NCBI GenBank assembly: GCA_964432995.1
Contig: CAYSPU010000120.1
Location: forward strand, 1-17,298
Direction: 5' to 3'
DNA length: 17,298 nt
Source of the DNA: CAYSPU01 sp964432995
Lineage (GTDB): Bacteria > Verrucomicrobiota > Verrucomicrobiia > Limisphaerales > JAHDYP01
Every line of letters starts with the position of its first letter. Within the stretch, counting starts at the first letter, position 1. The position numbers and the translations under genes were made by a program. Under the pieces are notes generated by a model that saw only the letters and a list, made by a program, of their open reading frames with translations, was not told where the DNA came from and did not search any database. Positions 6,265 to 13,990 of the stretch are shown here, in pieces.

Positions 6265-7734
6265 ATGAAGACACGCAGAAACCACTTCCTCCGTTCAAGG
6301 ATTCCACGGTGGGGCTGGGTGGCCACAGCCACAGCCCTGTTCGGTCTGATAACGCCCGTGCCAGGTGGAGACGGCGTGACCTCTTACACCTCCACCGGAT
6401 ATGCCATCGGGCTGCCGTACCCCGGCGACACCCTGGCCTTCGCTGCCGACAACGTCCAGGTGAGAAACATGCTCTCCCGCCTCCGACTCCAAAGCAGTGA
6501 CGCGCGGCTCACGGAGCGCCGCACGGTGCTGACCCACGGCTACTACCATCCCGACGGCTCCGGGACCATTTACGGCACCTGGACCGGCGAAGTGGGAACC
6601 TGGGACCTGACCGACCCTCAGAATCCAGAGTTCACGCCGACGGCGGGCCTCTGGGACGGTACCTGGCAGGGCCTGTGGCAACCGGACTATAGCTATCAGG
6701 TCAAGATTCTCGGTCGGGGCACCGGCGGACCCGTGGACGGGCTGGAGTTAGCCGAGACGGCCACGCGCGGCGCCGGCGACATCGATGATCCGGCCATTCC
6801 CATCGCCTACACCGGCATTGTCGGTCCGGCCGGGGCGCTCAACCTCCAGGTGCTGGACGACTTCGATGACAATAAGGTGGAGGGCTGGACGCCCTGGGCA
6901 GGTGCAAACGGCTCCGTGAGGCTCCTCGAGACGAACCAGCAATTCTCGGTCTCGGGCTATTGGCCGGGAGTGGTCAGCGCCGCTGGTCATAACGCGATAG
7001 CCTACGGATGGTTCTTTCGTGGTTGGCGCGTGGATCCAGAGCAGACCCTCGAGCTGCGCGTCGATCTAGTGACCCTTGCTGAGCACGCCACCGCCGCGGC
7101 CATTGAGCTCAAGCAAGACGTGGAACATACTTACCTCATCTTCTTCTTCCGCGACGCCCTTTTCGTTGCCAAGTGGTCCTCACCGAACACGATTGCTTTT
7201 CTGTACAAGAAGACTTCCATCCCAAGCACGAACGTCATCCTGGCCGCTGCCCTGACACGGTCGGGGCCGAATGTGGTCGTGACCGCGCGAGTGCTGGACA
7301 GGCAAAACCCAAACGCCGTCCTCTGCGAAGGCAGCGTGGTCGATACGCCCGGAAGAGACGCTTCACTCACCACCGCCGAAGCCCAGGCCCTGAGCGGCCT
7401 GAACGTCAGTTTCAACCCGGACGTGATCGGTACGCCGTTCACCCGAGGCGACTCCTTCCTCATCGGCTGTTACCAATACACCGACGGCACCCTGCCGCCC
7501 GCCGAGGTGACCTACGATAACCTGGAACTGCGGATGCACGACATTCCGCTGCTGGCCATCGACAAAGCCGTCCGCCTCCTGTGGCCGGCGTCCGCCTTCC
7601 CGCTCACCGTCGAAGGCGCGCCCATCGTTCAAGGCCCGTGGTGGCCCGTTACCCAGGCGGTCTTCGAAAGCGGTGGCGTGAAGCAAGTGGCCGTGCCCAC
7701 TTCAGACGCGATGCGGTTCTTCCGGCTGAAGTAG
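6265..7734 (+). CDS. Secreted protein of unknown function, tandem paralog 2
   Basis: 489 residues from the ATG at 6265 (MKTRRN...), chosen because it directly precedes a Sec signal peptide (basic KTRR, hydrophobic core about 18-32, cut near PGG 33-35). A GTG at 6190 would prefix 25 charged residues and spoil the signal. The N-domain (about 37-190) is closely similar to paralog 1 at protein and DNA level (GYYHPDGSGTIYGTWTGEVG is identical). The middle is strongly diverged, with only short shared stretches such as RVLD..NPNAVL and YTDGTL.PAE. The last 55 residues (IDKAVRLLWP...FFRLK) are again nearly identical. Probably a tandem duplication in which the middle diversified. The next gene is convergent, 48 nt away, with no obvious terminator between. 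Function unknown. Confidence 0.85.
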   Translation: MKTRRNHFLRSRIPRWGWVATATALFGLITPVPGGDGVTSYTSTGYAIGLPYPGDTLAFAADNVQVRNMLSRLRLQSSDARLTERRTVLTHGYYHPDGSGTIYGTWTGEVGTWDLTDPQNPEFTPTAGLWDGTWQGLWQPDYSYQVKILGRGTGGPVDGLELAETATRGAGDIDDPAIPIAYTGIVGPAGALNLQVLDDFDDNKVEGWTPWAGANGSVRLLETNQQFSVSGYWPGVVSAAGHNAIAYGWFFRGWRVDPEQTLELRVDLVTLAEHATAAAIELKQDVEHTYLIFFFRDALFVAKWSSPNTIAFLYKKTSIPSTNVILAAALTRSGPNVVVTARVLDRQNPNAVLCEGSVVDTPGRDASLTTAEAQALSGLNVSFNPDVIGTPFTRGDSFLIGCYQYTDGTLPPAEVTYDNLELRMHDIPLLAIDKAVRLLWPASAFPLTVEGAPIVQGPWWPVTQAVFESGGVKQVAVPTSDAMRFFRLK

Positions 7735-7782
7735 CGGTCGACCGAGTGTTGGCGGGACGCAATCTCCAGCGGGGTAGCTCGA

Positions 7783-8202
7783 TCAGGCCGGCAAGGGATT
7801 CTCGACACGAACGCCGTCGTAATCCTGACCGGCCGCAAGGTCTTCGGAGTAGACCGTGGCACAACCGGCGAGTCGGGCGGCGGCCAGAATGAGTGCATCG
7901 AAATAACCGGTCTGAAAACGGGCGGCAATCTCGAGGGCCAGATCCACGTGGGGCACGGTGATGGCGCGCACATCGTGGCGCTTCCAAAACTGCACCCAGG
8001 CGAGAGCCTCCTCATGGGCCAGTGGCACCGAGCGCCGCCGACTGGTCACGGCACGGTAGAATTCACCCAACACCTGCGTGGACACACAGACATCGCTGCG
8101 TCGCACCAACGCCCGGGCTGCCGCGGTCTTCGCCGGCTCGGCGCCGCCGACCTCGATGGCGTACACCAGGATGTTCGTGTCCAGAAAGACGCTACCGCGC
8201 AT
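7783..8202 (-). CDS. vapC: VapC-type PIN-domain ribonuclease toxin
   Basis: 139 residues, normal VapC size. PIN-domain acidic residues are all present: Asp8 in FLDTNIL, Glu47 in LGEFYRAV, Asp102 in YFDALILAAA and Asp121 in YSEDL, which should bind Mg2+/Mn2+ for single-strand RNA cleavage (tRNA or rRNA in studied relatives). A strong Shine-Dalgarno GGGAGGAG precedes the ATG. The start overlaps the end of the antitoxin gene by 11 nt, so the two are translationally coupled, with antitoxin first, the usual vapBC order. The specific RNA target cannot be predicted. Stability of this accessory locus is the likely role; the toxin appears intact. Confidence 0.92.
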   Translation of the reverse strand: MRGSVFLDTNILVYAIEVGGAEPAKTAAARALVRRSDVCVSTQVLGEFYRAVTSRRRSVPLAHEEALAWVQFWKRHDVRAITVPHVDLALEIAARFQTGYFDALILAAARLAGCATVYSEDLAAGQDYDGVRVENPLPA

Positions 8203-8437
8203 TCATCTCCTCCCGCGTCGGTTTGCGCCCAACACGAAAATGCGCCGTGCGTTTCAGCAGCGCCTCCATCAAGCGGTCCCGCTCCCGCACCTCGGCGGTG
8301 ACCGCCGTAGCCGCCGACTGCGCAATCCGGTCGCGCAGGGCTTGCTCGATGAAGCGCGTGATCGTCTCGCCCCGGCCGGCCGCATGGGCCTTGGCCGCGC
8401 GGTAGACCTCTTTGTCGATGCGAAGCGTCGTTTGCAC
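8192..8437 (-). CDS. vapB: VapB-type antitoxin
   Basis: 81 residues from a GTG start at 8437; no ATG or TTG lies in frame close upstream, and the conserved block begins right at VQTTLRIDKEVY. This N-terminal TLRIDKEVYRAAKAHAAGRGETITRFIEQAL looks like a ribbon-helix-helix DNA-binding fold, and the charged C-terminal half (LLKRTAHFRVGRKPTREEMNAR) is the kind of tail that wraps and blocks a PIN toxin. The frame stays open upstream to 8857, but that part lies in poorly coding sequence. It probably represses its own promoter alone and together with the toxin. GTG initiation with only a weak AGG 9-10 nt upstream is a modest uncertainty. Confidence 0.82.
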   Translation of the reverse strand: MQTTLRIDKEVYRAAKAHAAGRGETITRFIEQALRDRIAQSAATAVTAEVRERDRLMEALLKRTAHFRVGRKPTREEMNAR

Positions 8438-8652
8438 GGGGTCAACCTGGGACTGTCGGTCACATCTGTCAAATGAAAGATCTCGATCTCTGGCGGGCCC
8501 GAAGAGCCGTAGCCGACCGGCCAAGCCCGAGAATGGCAACCGCCTGAGCAACCCGGAAGATGGTGTGTGCGCCCGAGTCCCGAGGTGGCTGTGGCAGGCC
8601 GCAGTCCGCGAATCGGCGCGATGCAGGTCACATCGATTCGGTGGACTCCCGT

Positions 8653-8949
8653 TCACTGGGTTCGCCCTCGACCGCTGGAGGCCCACCAGCGGTAGAGCGA
8701 GAAGACCGAGGGCGCCCAGGTCAGTAGAAAGCGGAGTGGTCTGCGGGTGACGAACGCCCCCAGCAAGGCCGCACCCACGAGCAGCCCGCGCGGCACGTGC
8801 GGTCCGGAACTGCTGATCCTCCGGAAGACGTTCAACCGGTCGCGCATTCCTCGGCACTCGAGCCGCAGGATCGTGCGATGAATGGCGGCTTGCGCCACCG
8901 CCAACCGCTTGGCCTCCTCCAAGCCGGCTAGGGTTCCCTTTGCAGACAT
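8653..8949 (-). CDS. Small YqjK-like membrane-associated protein
   Basis: 98 residues from the ATG at 8949, preceded by AAAGGA at a good distance. It overlaps the end of the YqjE-like gene by 22 nt. The N-terminal half is an amphipathic helix (LEEAKRLAVAQAAIHRTILRLE), and a short hydrophobic patch (GLLVGAALLGAFV, about 56-68) precedes a basic C-terminus. This size, helix-then-hydrophobic layout and position after a DUF883 and a DUF1469 gene match yqjK in the E. coli yqjDEK set, although sequence similarity is weak; I assign it mainly by position. Function unknown. Confidence 0.7.
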   Translation of the reverse strand: MSAKGTLAGLEEAKRLAVAQAAIHRTILRLECRGMRDRLNVFRRISSSGPHVPRGLLVGAALLGAFVTRRPLRFLLTWAPSVFSLYRWWASSGRGRTQ

Positions 8950-9317
8950 GCGCGGTCCTTTCGAAACTCGTCGATGGTCGCCTCGAAGGGTCGCGGCGAT
9001 TCCCGCCATCGCCGTCGAGACCACCACACCACCCCGGCAGCGCTCAGCAGCAGAACGCTGCTCAGGCCGATCAACCCGGCGTAGCCCGCAACCTCCCACA
9101 GAAAAAGCCCCAGCGCGGCGATGCCCACCAGGGCGCCAACGGCGCCCAGAACCACGGCCAGGGCCAACCGCAGCAAGGTGTCCACCAGCCGGAGCTTCTC
9201 GCCCTGCAACTCAAGGGAAAGCAACTGCAGCCGGGCGTGCAACAGGCCCAACAGCGAGTCGCCCATCCGCCGGAGTGCGGACATCACACCGGACTCCTCG
9301 GGGCCAGTCTCGCTCAT
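8928..9317 (-). CDS. YqjE-like / phage-holin-superfamily membrane protein (DUF1469)
   Basis: 129 residues with an amphipathic N-terminal helix (MSALRRMGDSLLGLLHARLQLLSLELQGEK) and two TM helices (about 47-73 and 77-99), ending in a basic/charged tail (WWSRRRWRES...). This is the pattern of the DUF1469 family (named after holins but mostly chromosomal, e.g. E. coli YqjE). The ATG is 3 nt after the stop of the DUF883 gene and lacks its own Shine-Dalgarno site, so translation is probably coupled. The family is associated with the inner membrane, and in E. coli the neighbours are stationary-phase proteins; a lytic role is not implied. Confidence 0.85.
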   Translation of the reverse strand: MSETGPEESGVMSALRRMGDSLLGLLHARLQLLSLELQGEKLRLVDTLLRLALAVVLGAVGALVGIAALGLFLWEVAGYAGLIGLSSVLLLSAAGVVWWSRRRWRESPRPFEATIDEFRKDRACLQREP

Positions 9318-9320
9318 AGG

Positions 9321-9644
9321 CTACTTGCGAGCCACCAGCACACCGATGAGCAGACCCACCCCAAACGCAATCCCGATGGACTCATATGGGTGCGCCCGAA
9401 TCACCCGGTCGGTCGCCTTCGCCGTCGCAATCGTCCGCTCCTCGAGCCGCTGGTAGGTGGCCTTCGCTCTCTCTAGAGCCTCGGTCAGACGCGACCGCGC
9501 TTCCTTCGCCCGGTCGGTCATGTCGCCGGCCGTGGCCTTAAGCAACTCCTCGGCGTCGCGAACCAAGGCCCGCAGATCGTCCTTCACCTTCTCACGCGGC
9601 ACTTCGCCTCGCGCTTGTTCCATGTCTTCAAACACGGTTTCCAT
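9321..9644 (-). CDS. DUF883 (YqjD/ElaB-like) membrane-anchored protein
   Basis: 107 residues from METVFEDMEQ; the start at 9644 has a GAGAGG Shine-Dalgarno site about 6 nt upstream, whereas the longer frame to 9776 gives an Arg-rich run not seen in the family. It has a long charged helix/coiled coil (about 15-80, KDDLRALVRDAEELLKATAGD) followed by a C-terminal tail anchor SIGIAFGVGLLIGVLVARK, the standard DUF883 layout (E. coli YqjD is 101 residues). In E. coli, YqjD and ElaB are inner-membrane proteins that bind ribosomes in stationary phase; carry-over of that role here is inference. First gene of the three-gene minus-strand cassette. Confidence 0.88.
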   Translation of the reverse strand: METVFEDMEQARGEVPREKVKDDLRALVRDAEELLKATAGDMTDRAKEARSRLTEALERAKATYQRLEERTIATAKATDRVIRAHPYESIGIAFGVGLLIGVLVARK

Positions 9645-9783
9645 GTCGTCCTCTCTTTCGGGTTCTTGTTTTATGCCATGCCACCGCGGGAGCCAGGGCC
9701 GTCTGGCAGCCAGTTCCGGCACCCTCGATCGTGCTTCACTCTGCCTCCGCCGGCACCGCCGTGTCCATTGGCGCACCTACCAC

Positions 9784-9810
9784 GCCTCCCTCAGCGTTTC
9801 ACTGAGGCCG
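9784..9810 (+). promoter_or_regulatory. Candidate shared upstream element, copy 1 (before the histidine kinase)
   Basis: GCCTCC (9784-9789), 8 nt, then TTCACTGAGGCCG (9798-9810). The same blocks occur at 11767-11794 with a 9-nt spacer. Includes the inverted repeat CCTCAG / CTGAGG (9789-9794 and 9802-9807). It lies about 45 nt before the kinase ATG, in the divergent gap shared with the yqjD-like gene. Role as operator or promoter is inference from one repeat pair. Confidence 0.4.
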
Positions 9811-9855
9811 CCTTTTCGGTAGCCCACGGGTGGCAGAGCGGCTAGCCTTCCTCTC

Positions 9856-10989
9856 ATGCGCCCCACCAGCCGAAGACCGGCCAGCCCCAGTCCCTCCCGC
9901 CAGCCCGCGTCCCAGGGAACGGACCCCCGCCGGCGCACCGTGGCGCGTCACCTGGCCGAACCACGCCGCATCCTCGAAGCCCTCGAACGCAGCGAAGGCG
10001 AGTTGACCGACCTCTTCGAACAGGCGTCCATCGGATTGCTCTTCACCACCGGCCGCGGACGGATCCTCCGCACCAACCCCGCCCTCCTCAGCCTCCTCGA
10101 ATGCCGCCCCGAGGAGACGGTCGGCCGCAGCCTCGCGCGCTTCCATTCGGACCGAACCGTGCTTCCGGATCTGCTCAGCCGACTGGCTCGCCGCGAGACC
10201 CTGCGCAATTTCCAGACCGTCCTCCGCTCCCGCCGCGGTCGACTCAAGGAAGTCCTCATCGACGCCAGCGCTCTCTGGCAAGCCGGCAAGCTCGAGCACA
10301 TCCGGTGGTTCATCCGGGACATCACGCGGCGCAAACAACTCGAGCGGGAGGTGTTGGCAGCCAGTGAACGCGAACGCCGCACCTTCGCCCGGGAACTCCA
10401 TGACAGCCTCGGCCAGCATCTCATCGGCATCGCCTACCTGAGCAACGTGGTGCGGCACCGACTCGCCGAAGCCGGTTCCCCGGAAACCGCCGAACTCGCG
10501 CGCATCTGCCGCCTTCTGCAACAGGCCATCGAGGAAACCCGTCGCGTCTCCCGCGGCCTCTCCCCGGTGCGGCCCGGTCCGGACGGGCTGGCCACGGCCC
10601 TGGCGGAACTCGCCGCGCACACCCGTGGCGTCTTTGGCATCTCCTGCCACCTTCTTTGCCCCCAGCCGGTCCTCGTCTCCGACAGCGAAGCCGCCACGCA
10701 TCTCTACCGCATCGCCCAGGAAGCCGTCAGCAACGCCCTCCGCCACGGCCGCGCCCGCCGCGTCACCATCCATCTCCGCCAGTTAGGCACCCGCGTCACC
10801 TTGCGGGTCACCGACAACGGCATCGGCATCAGCGCCCTCTCGCCCCGCCGAAAAGGCCTGGGACTCCGTGTCATGCAATACCGCACCGGACTGCTTCAAG
10901 GGACCCTCGCCGTGCGCCCGCGGCGTCCCACGGGCACCGAAGTCGTCTGCGCCGCCCGCGTCGCAACGCCTTCTCCACCGGCCGCCTGA
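9856..10989 (+). CDS. Soluble PAS-domain sensor histidine kinase (HisKA_3, NarL-type)
   Basis: 377 residues without a TM segment or signal, so a cytoplasmic sensor. The first about 40 residues are Pro/Arg-rich; PAS domain about 48-158 (ELTDLFEQASIGLLFTTGRGRI through WFIRDITRRKQ); HisKA_3 dimerisation helix with ERERRTFARELHDSLGQHL, phospho-acceptor His182; HATPase_c with N box YRIAQEAVSNALRHG (284-298), DNGIG (320-324) and GLGL (334-337). All catalytic motifs are present. The PAS ligand is unknown; no heme-specific residues were recognised. The response regulator gene follows after 22 nt, so the two form an operon. No Shine-Dalgarno is evident at the ATG; a GTG at 9940 is an alternative start that would still include the PAS domain. 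Confidence 0.9.
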   Translation: MRPTSRRPASPSPSRQPASQGTDPRRRTVARHLAEPRRILEALERSEGELTDLFEQASIGLLFTTGRGRILRTNPALLSLLECRPEETVGRSLARFHSDRTVLPDLLSRLARRETLRNFQTVLRSRRGRLKEVLIDASALWQAGKLEHIRWFIRDITRRKQLEREVLAASERERRTFARELHDSLGQHLIGIAYLSNVVRHRLAEAGSPETAELARICRLLQQAIEETRRVSRGLSPVRPGPDGLATALAELAAHTRGVFGISCHLLCPQPVLVSDSEAATHLYRIAQEAVSNALRHGRARRVTIHLRQLGTRVTLRVTDNGIGISALSPRRKGLGLRVMQYRTGLLQGTLAVRPRRPTGTEVVCAARVATPSPPAA

Positions 10990-11011
10990 TCCCACTCTCA
11001 CCCTGCGCCCC

Positions 11012-11692
11012 ATGTCGCCCCCCAAACCCCAACCCGCCGCCCCCGACCACCGCCGCATCCTCATTGTCGACGACCACCCCGTCGTCCGCGAGGGCCTCGT
11101 CCAGCAACTCCACCGCGAACCCGACCTGCGGGTCTGCGCCCAAGCCGGCAACGCCGCCCAAGCCATCGCCGCACTCGAACAACATCACCCCGACCTCGTC
11201 CTCGTCGACATCAGTCTGCCCGGACGCAGCGGACTCGAACTCATCCGCGACCTCCGCGCCGTCGCCCCCAAGCTCCCGGTGCTTGCCCTGTCCATGCACG
11301 ACGAAACGGTGTTTGCCGAGCGGGTGCTGCGCGCCGGGGGACGCGGTTATGTCTCCAAAGAAGCCGGCGGCGACGTGCTGATTCGGGCCATCCGGCGTGT
11401 GCTCAACGGCCAGATCTATGTCAGCGAGACCGTCTCCACCCGCCTTCTGAACAGCCTCTCCGGCCAACCGCCCACCCGAACGGTCTCGCCCATCGAGCAA
11501 CTCACCGATCGCGAACTGCAGGTCTTCACGCTCATCGGCCAGGCGCGCGAAACCAAGGAAATCGCCGGCCAACTCCACATGAGCGCCAAGACCGTCGAGG
11601 CCCACCGCGCCGCCATCAAGCGCAAGCTCAAGCTGACCACCGGTCCCGAGCTCACCCGGCACGCAGTGCTCTGGGTGGAAGCCACCCGCTGA
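11012..11692 (+). CDS. NarL/FixJ-family response regulator (REC + LuxR HTH)
   Basis: 226 residues from the ATG at 11012. The frame extends upstream to 10868 inside the kinase gene, but that part precedes the receiver start and is not conserved in type. Receiver: acidic pair Asp20-Asp21 in LIVDDHP, phospho-Asp66 in VDISLPGRSG, switch Ser94 in LALSMHDE, Lys116 in YVSKEAGG. LuxR-type helix-turn-helix at about 164-208 (LTDRELQVFTLIGQARETKEIA...TVEAHRAAIKRKL). It is the expected partner of the HisKA_3 kinase just upstream. Likely targets include its own region; the GCCTCC...TTCACTGARGCCG sequence before the kinase and again downstream of this gene is a candidate site, unproven. Confidence 0.93.
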   Translation: MSPPKPQPAAPDHRRILIVDDHPVVREGLVQQLHREPDLRVCAQAGNAAQAIAALEQHHPDLVLVDISLPGRSGLELIRDLRAVAPKLPVLALSMHDETVFAERVLRAGGRGYVSKEAGGDVLIRAIRRVLNGQIYVSETVSTRLLNSLSGQPPTRTVSPIEQLTDRELQVFTLIGQARETKEIAGQLHMSAKTVEAHRAAIKRKLKLTTGPELTRHAVLWVEATR

Positions 11693-11766
11693 TCCAATCG
11701 CTATCCCCCAGTAGTCCTTTCGCTGATGCCCGCTTGGGCGTCCAACCAATGGCGAAGGGTGGCGCC

Positions 11767-11794
11767 GCCTCCTATCTTGGCTTCACTGAAGCCG
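11767..11794 (+). promoter_or_regulatory. Candidate shared upstream element, copy 2 (before the small ORF and trehalose operon)
   Basis: GCCTCC (11767-11772), 9 nt, then TTCACTGAAGCCG (11782-11794), matching copy 1 at 12 of 13 bases in the second block. It contains a near-perfect palindrome GGCTTCA-C-TGAAGCC (11779-11793). It ends 52 nt before the ATG of the small ORF. Confidence 0.4.
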
Positions 11795-11846
11795 TGAAGA
11801 TCGCCAGCCCTCCGGCTCACGATGATCAACCCGATGCCCCGACCTC

Positions 11847-12032
11847 ATGAAAGCACCTCACCGCGCTCGCGCGCAACCGGCCCCGGTCACTCCCGGCATC
11901 ACCCGCCAAATGGTCCGCCAGCACGCCCGCCAACTCTACCGCGACAAATGGGCGCAGCACACGCTCACCCTGCGCGAATGGCGCCTCGCCGAACGCAACC
12001 TCGTCCGCTCCCTCGAAGCGGATACGTTCTAA
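11847..12032 (+). CDS. Small basic protein of unknown function (DUF2934-like outline)
   Basis: 61 residues. Codons end in G or C almost throughout the second half, as in neighbouring real genes. After a Pro/Arg-rich start, ITRQMVRQHARQLYRDKWAQHTLTLREWRLAERNLVRSLE resembles in outline the small DUF2934 family (I..RAYELY......DWL.AEREL), which supports a real gene, but the match is by eye. No Shine-Dalgarno is visible. It stands alone between the response regulator and treZ, 104 nt ahead of treZ on the same strand, so it could be co-transcribed with either. Function unknown; a stress or regulatory role would only follow from context. Confidence 0.6.
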   Translation: MKAPHRARAQPAPVTPGITRQMVRQHARQLYRDKWAQHTLTLREWRLAERNLVRSLEADTF

Positions 12033-12136
12033 CGCCCAAGACCGAACAGCGAACGACGCCCCGCGTGCAATATCCGATCCTCCGCATTCGACCCCGGCGT
12101 AATCGGGAAGCTGTCCCCCCACCCCACACGCCTCAC

Positions 12137-13987
12137 ATGAACCTGCACCCCCTCACCCTCGGCGCCATCCCCGGCGACTCCGGTCGCTGCGCCTTCCGCG
12201 TCTGGGCGCCCAATGCCCAAAAGGTGGCGGTGCGTCTCCTCGGTCCCCTCCCGCGGGAACTGCCCCTCCAGCCCGACCCGCTCGGATACCATTCGGCCGT
12301 TGCCGACGAGGCTCCGCCGGGCACAGACTACCTCTTCTGCCTGGACGACCGCGTCGCGCGCCCCGATCCGGCGTCGCGCTGGCAGCCCCGCGGCGTGCAT
12401 GCCCCTTCGTGCGTCGCCGATCCCCACTTCTCCTGGGAAGATGCCGGTTGGCCCGGACACCCCCTCGAGGATTACGTCGTCTACGAACTGCACGTGGGCA
12501 CGTTCAGCACCGCGGGAACCTTCGACGGCGTCATCCCCCGGCTCCGGGAAATCCGGGAAATTGGCATCACCGCCATCGAACTCATGCCCGTCGCCCAGTT
12601 CCCCGGAAGCCGCAACTGGGGTTACGACGGCGTGTTCCCGTTCGCCGCCCAGGATTCCTACGGCGGACCCGCCGGCTTGAAGCGCCTGGTCAACGCCGCC
12701 CACCACCTCGGCCTGGCCGTCGTGTTGGACGTCGTCTACAACCACCTCGGGCCCGAGGGCAACTGCCTCGGCGACTACGCCCCGTACTTCACGGATCGCT
12801 ACCGCACACCCTGGGGCCCAGCCCTGAACTTCGACGGGCCCCACAGCGACAACGTCCGCCGCTACTTCATCGAAAACGCCCTCTACTGGCAGACCGAGTT
12901 CCACCTCGACGCCCTCCGCCTCGACGCCGTGCACGCCATCCGCGATTTCTCCGCGGTCCCGTTCCTCGAAGAACTGGCCGCGACGTGCCATCACCAGGCG
13001 GAGGCGCTCCACCGCCGCTTCCACCTGATCGCCGAAAGCGACCTCAACCTGGCCCGCCACACCCTGCCCCGCGCCCTCGGCGGCTACGGCCTGGACGCCC
13101 AATGGAGCGATGACTTCCATCACTGCATCCACGTCCTCTTGACCGGGGAGCAGGATGGCTACTATGCGGACTACGGCGGCGTCCGGCAACTCGCCAAGGT
13201 CTGGCGTGAAGGCTACGCGTTCACCGGAGAATACTCCACCTACCGCCGGCGGAAACACGGCAGCAGCCCGCATCTCAATCCGCTCAGCCAGTTCGTGGTC
13301 TGCTCGCAAAACCATGACCAGATCGGCAACCGCATGCTCGGAGACCGCCTCAGCGCCGCCCTCTCCTTCGAACAGCAGAAGCTCGCCGCCGGCGTTCTCC
13401 TCCTCTCCCCGTTCATCCCCCTCCTCTTCATGGGACAGGAATACGGCGAGACCGCACCGTTCCAGTTCTTCGTCAGCCACTCCGACCCCGCTCTGCTCCA
13501 CGCCGTCCGCGCCGGCCGCCGCGAGGAGTTCGCCGCCTTCGCCTGGCAGGGCCAGGTCCCCGACCCGGCCGATCCCGCCACCTTCCATCGCTGCCAACTC
13601 CAGCCCACCCTGGCCAGCCAGGATCCCCATCGAACCCTTCGCGCTCTTCATCGCGAACTGCTGGCCATCCGCCAATCCAATCCAGCCATCAGCCACGCCA
13701 GCAAGCCGAACGTCATCACCGCCACCGGCGACCCCAACGAGGTCCTCCTGGTTCACCAATGGAACGGAAACGAGGCCGTGTTCCTCCTCCTCCATTTCGG
13801 CCGCGAGCGCTGTGCCGTGTCGCTCCCCTTCCCCACCGCCGGCTGGCACCGCCGATTGGACTCGGCGGACCCCCGGTGGGCTGGCCCCGGATCGCTGGCT
13901 CCCGAAGTCCTGCCCGCCGACCGCGACTCCCGGATCGAGTTGCCCGCTACGTCCTTCGTGCTCTACGAGAAACCCCACCCCCACTGA
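12137..13987 (+). CDS. treZ: Malto-oligosyltrehalose trehalohydrolase TreZ
   Basis: 616 residues, normal for TreZ. It hydrolyses the alpha-1,4 bond next to the terminal trehalose unit of maltooligosyl-trehalose, releasing free trehalose in the cytoplasm. N-terminal CBM48-like domain (CAFRVWAPNAQKVAVRL, about 17-100), then a GH13 barrel: YELHVGTFS (116-124), DVVYNHLG (198-205), nucleophile Asp263 in LRLDAVHAI, acid/base Glu300 in LIAESDLN, third Asp394 in CSQNHDQIGNR. A C-terminal beta domain ends at LYEKPHPH. ATG at 12137 chosen because the fold starts within 20 residues; the frame is open back to 11822, but that part is Pro/Arg-rich and overlaps the small ORF. No clear Shine-Dalgarno. First gene of a tight operon with the GH57 gene and treY. 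Confidence 0.96.
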   Translation: MNLHPLTLGAIPGDSGRCAFRVWAPNAQKVAVRLLGPLPRELPLQPDPLGYHSAVADEAPPGTDYLFCLDDRVARPDPASRWQPRGVHAPSCVADPHFSWEDAGWPGHPLEDYVVYELHVGTFSTAGTFDGVIPRLREIREIGITAIELMPVAQFPGSRNWGYDGVFPFAAQDSYGGPAGLKRLVNAAHHLGLAVVLDVVYNHLGPEGNCLGDYAPYFTDRYRTPWGPALNFDGPHSDNVRRYFIENALYWQTEFHLDALRLDAVHAIRDFSAVPFLEELAATCHHQAEALHRRFHLIAESDLNLARHTLPRALGGYGLDAQWSDDFHHCIHVLLTGEQDGYYADYGGVRQLAKVWREGYAFTGEYSTYRRRKHGSSPHLNPLSQFVVCSQNHDQIGNRMLGDRLSAALSFEQQKLAAGVLLLSPFIPLLFMGQEYGETAPFQFFVSHSDPALLHAVRAGRREEFAAFAWQGQVPDPADPATFHRCQLQPTLASQDPHRTLRALHRELLAIRQSNPAISHASKPNVITATGDPNEVLLVHQWNGNEAVFLLLHFGRERCAVSLPFPTAGWHRRLDSADPRWAGPGSLAPEVLPADRDSRIELPATSFVLYEKPHPH

Positions 13988-13990
13988 ACC

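Noticed and set aside
7735..7744. Palindrome CGGTCGACCG right after the second paralog's stop
   Set aside because: No loop and no T-run, so not a terminator; 10-bp palindromes are expected by chance in GC-rich DNA.
8444..8472. Perfect -35 box TTGACA on the minus strand (8467-8472) ahead of the antitoxin gene
   Set aside because: At 17-nt spacing the -10 would be CAGGTT, a poor match, and would leave almost no leader before the GTG; not strong enough to call.
8438..8857. N-terminal extension of the antitoxin up to 8857, overlapping the YqjK-like gene
   Set aside because: The antitoxin fold begins at the GTG at 8437, and the upstream part overlaps a better-supported gene and has poor coding character.
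8928..9317. Phage holin, hinting at a prophage
   Set aside because: The family name is historical; neighbours are DUF883 and a YqjK-like gene, with no phage genes around.
10871..11749. A 292-residue minus-strand open frame over the response regulator
   Set aside because: Mirror frame of a gene with full receiver and LuxR motifs; composition is the same bias artefact.
11822..12136. Long N-terminal extension of TreZ
   Set aside because: Pro/Arg-rich, overlaps the small ORF in another frame, and TreZ normally starts just before the RVWAP block as it does from 12137.
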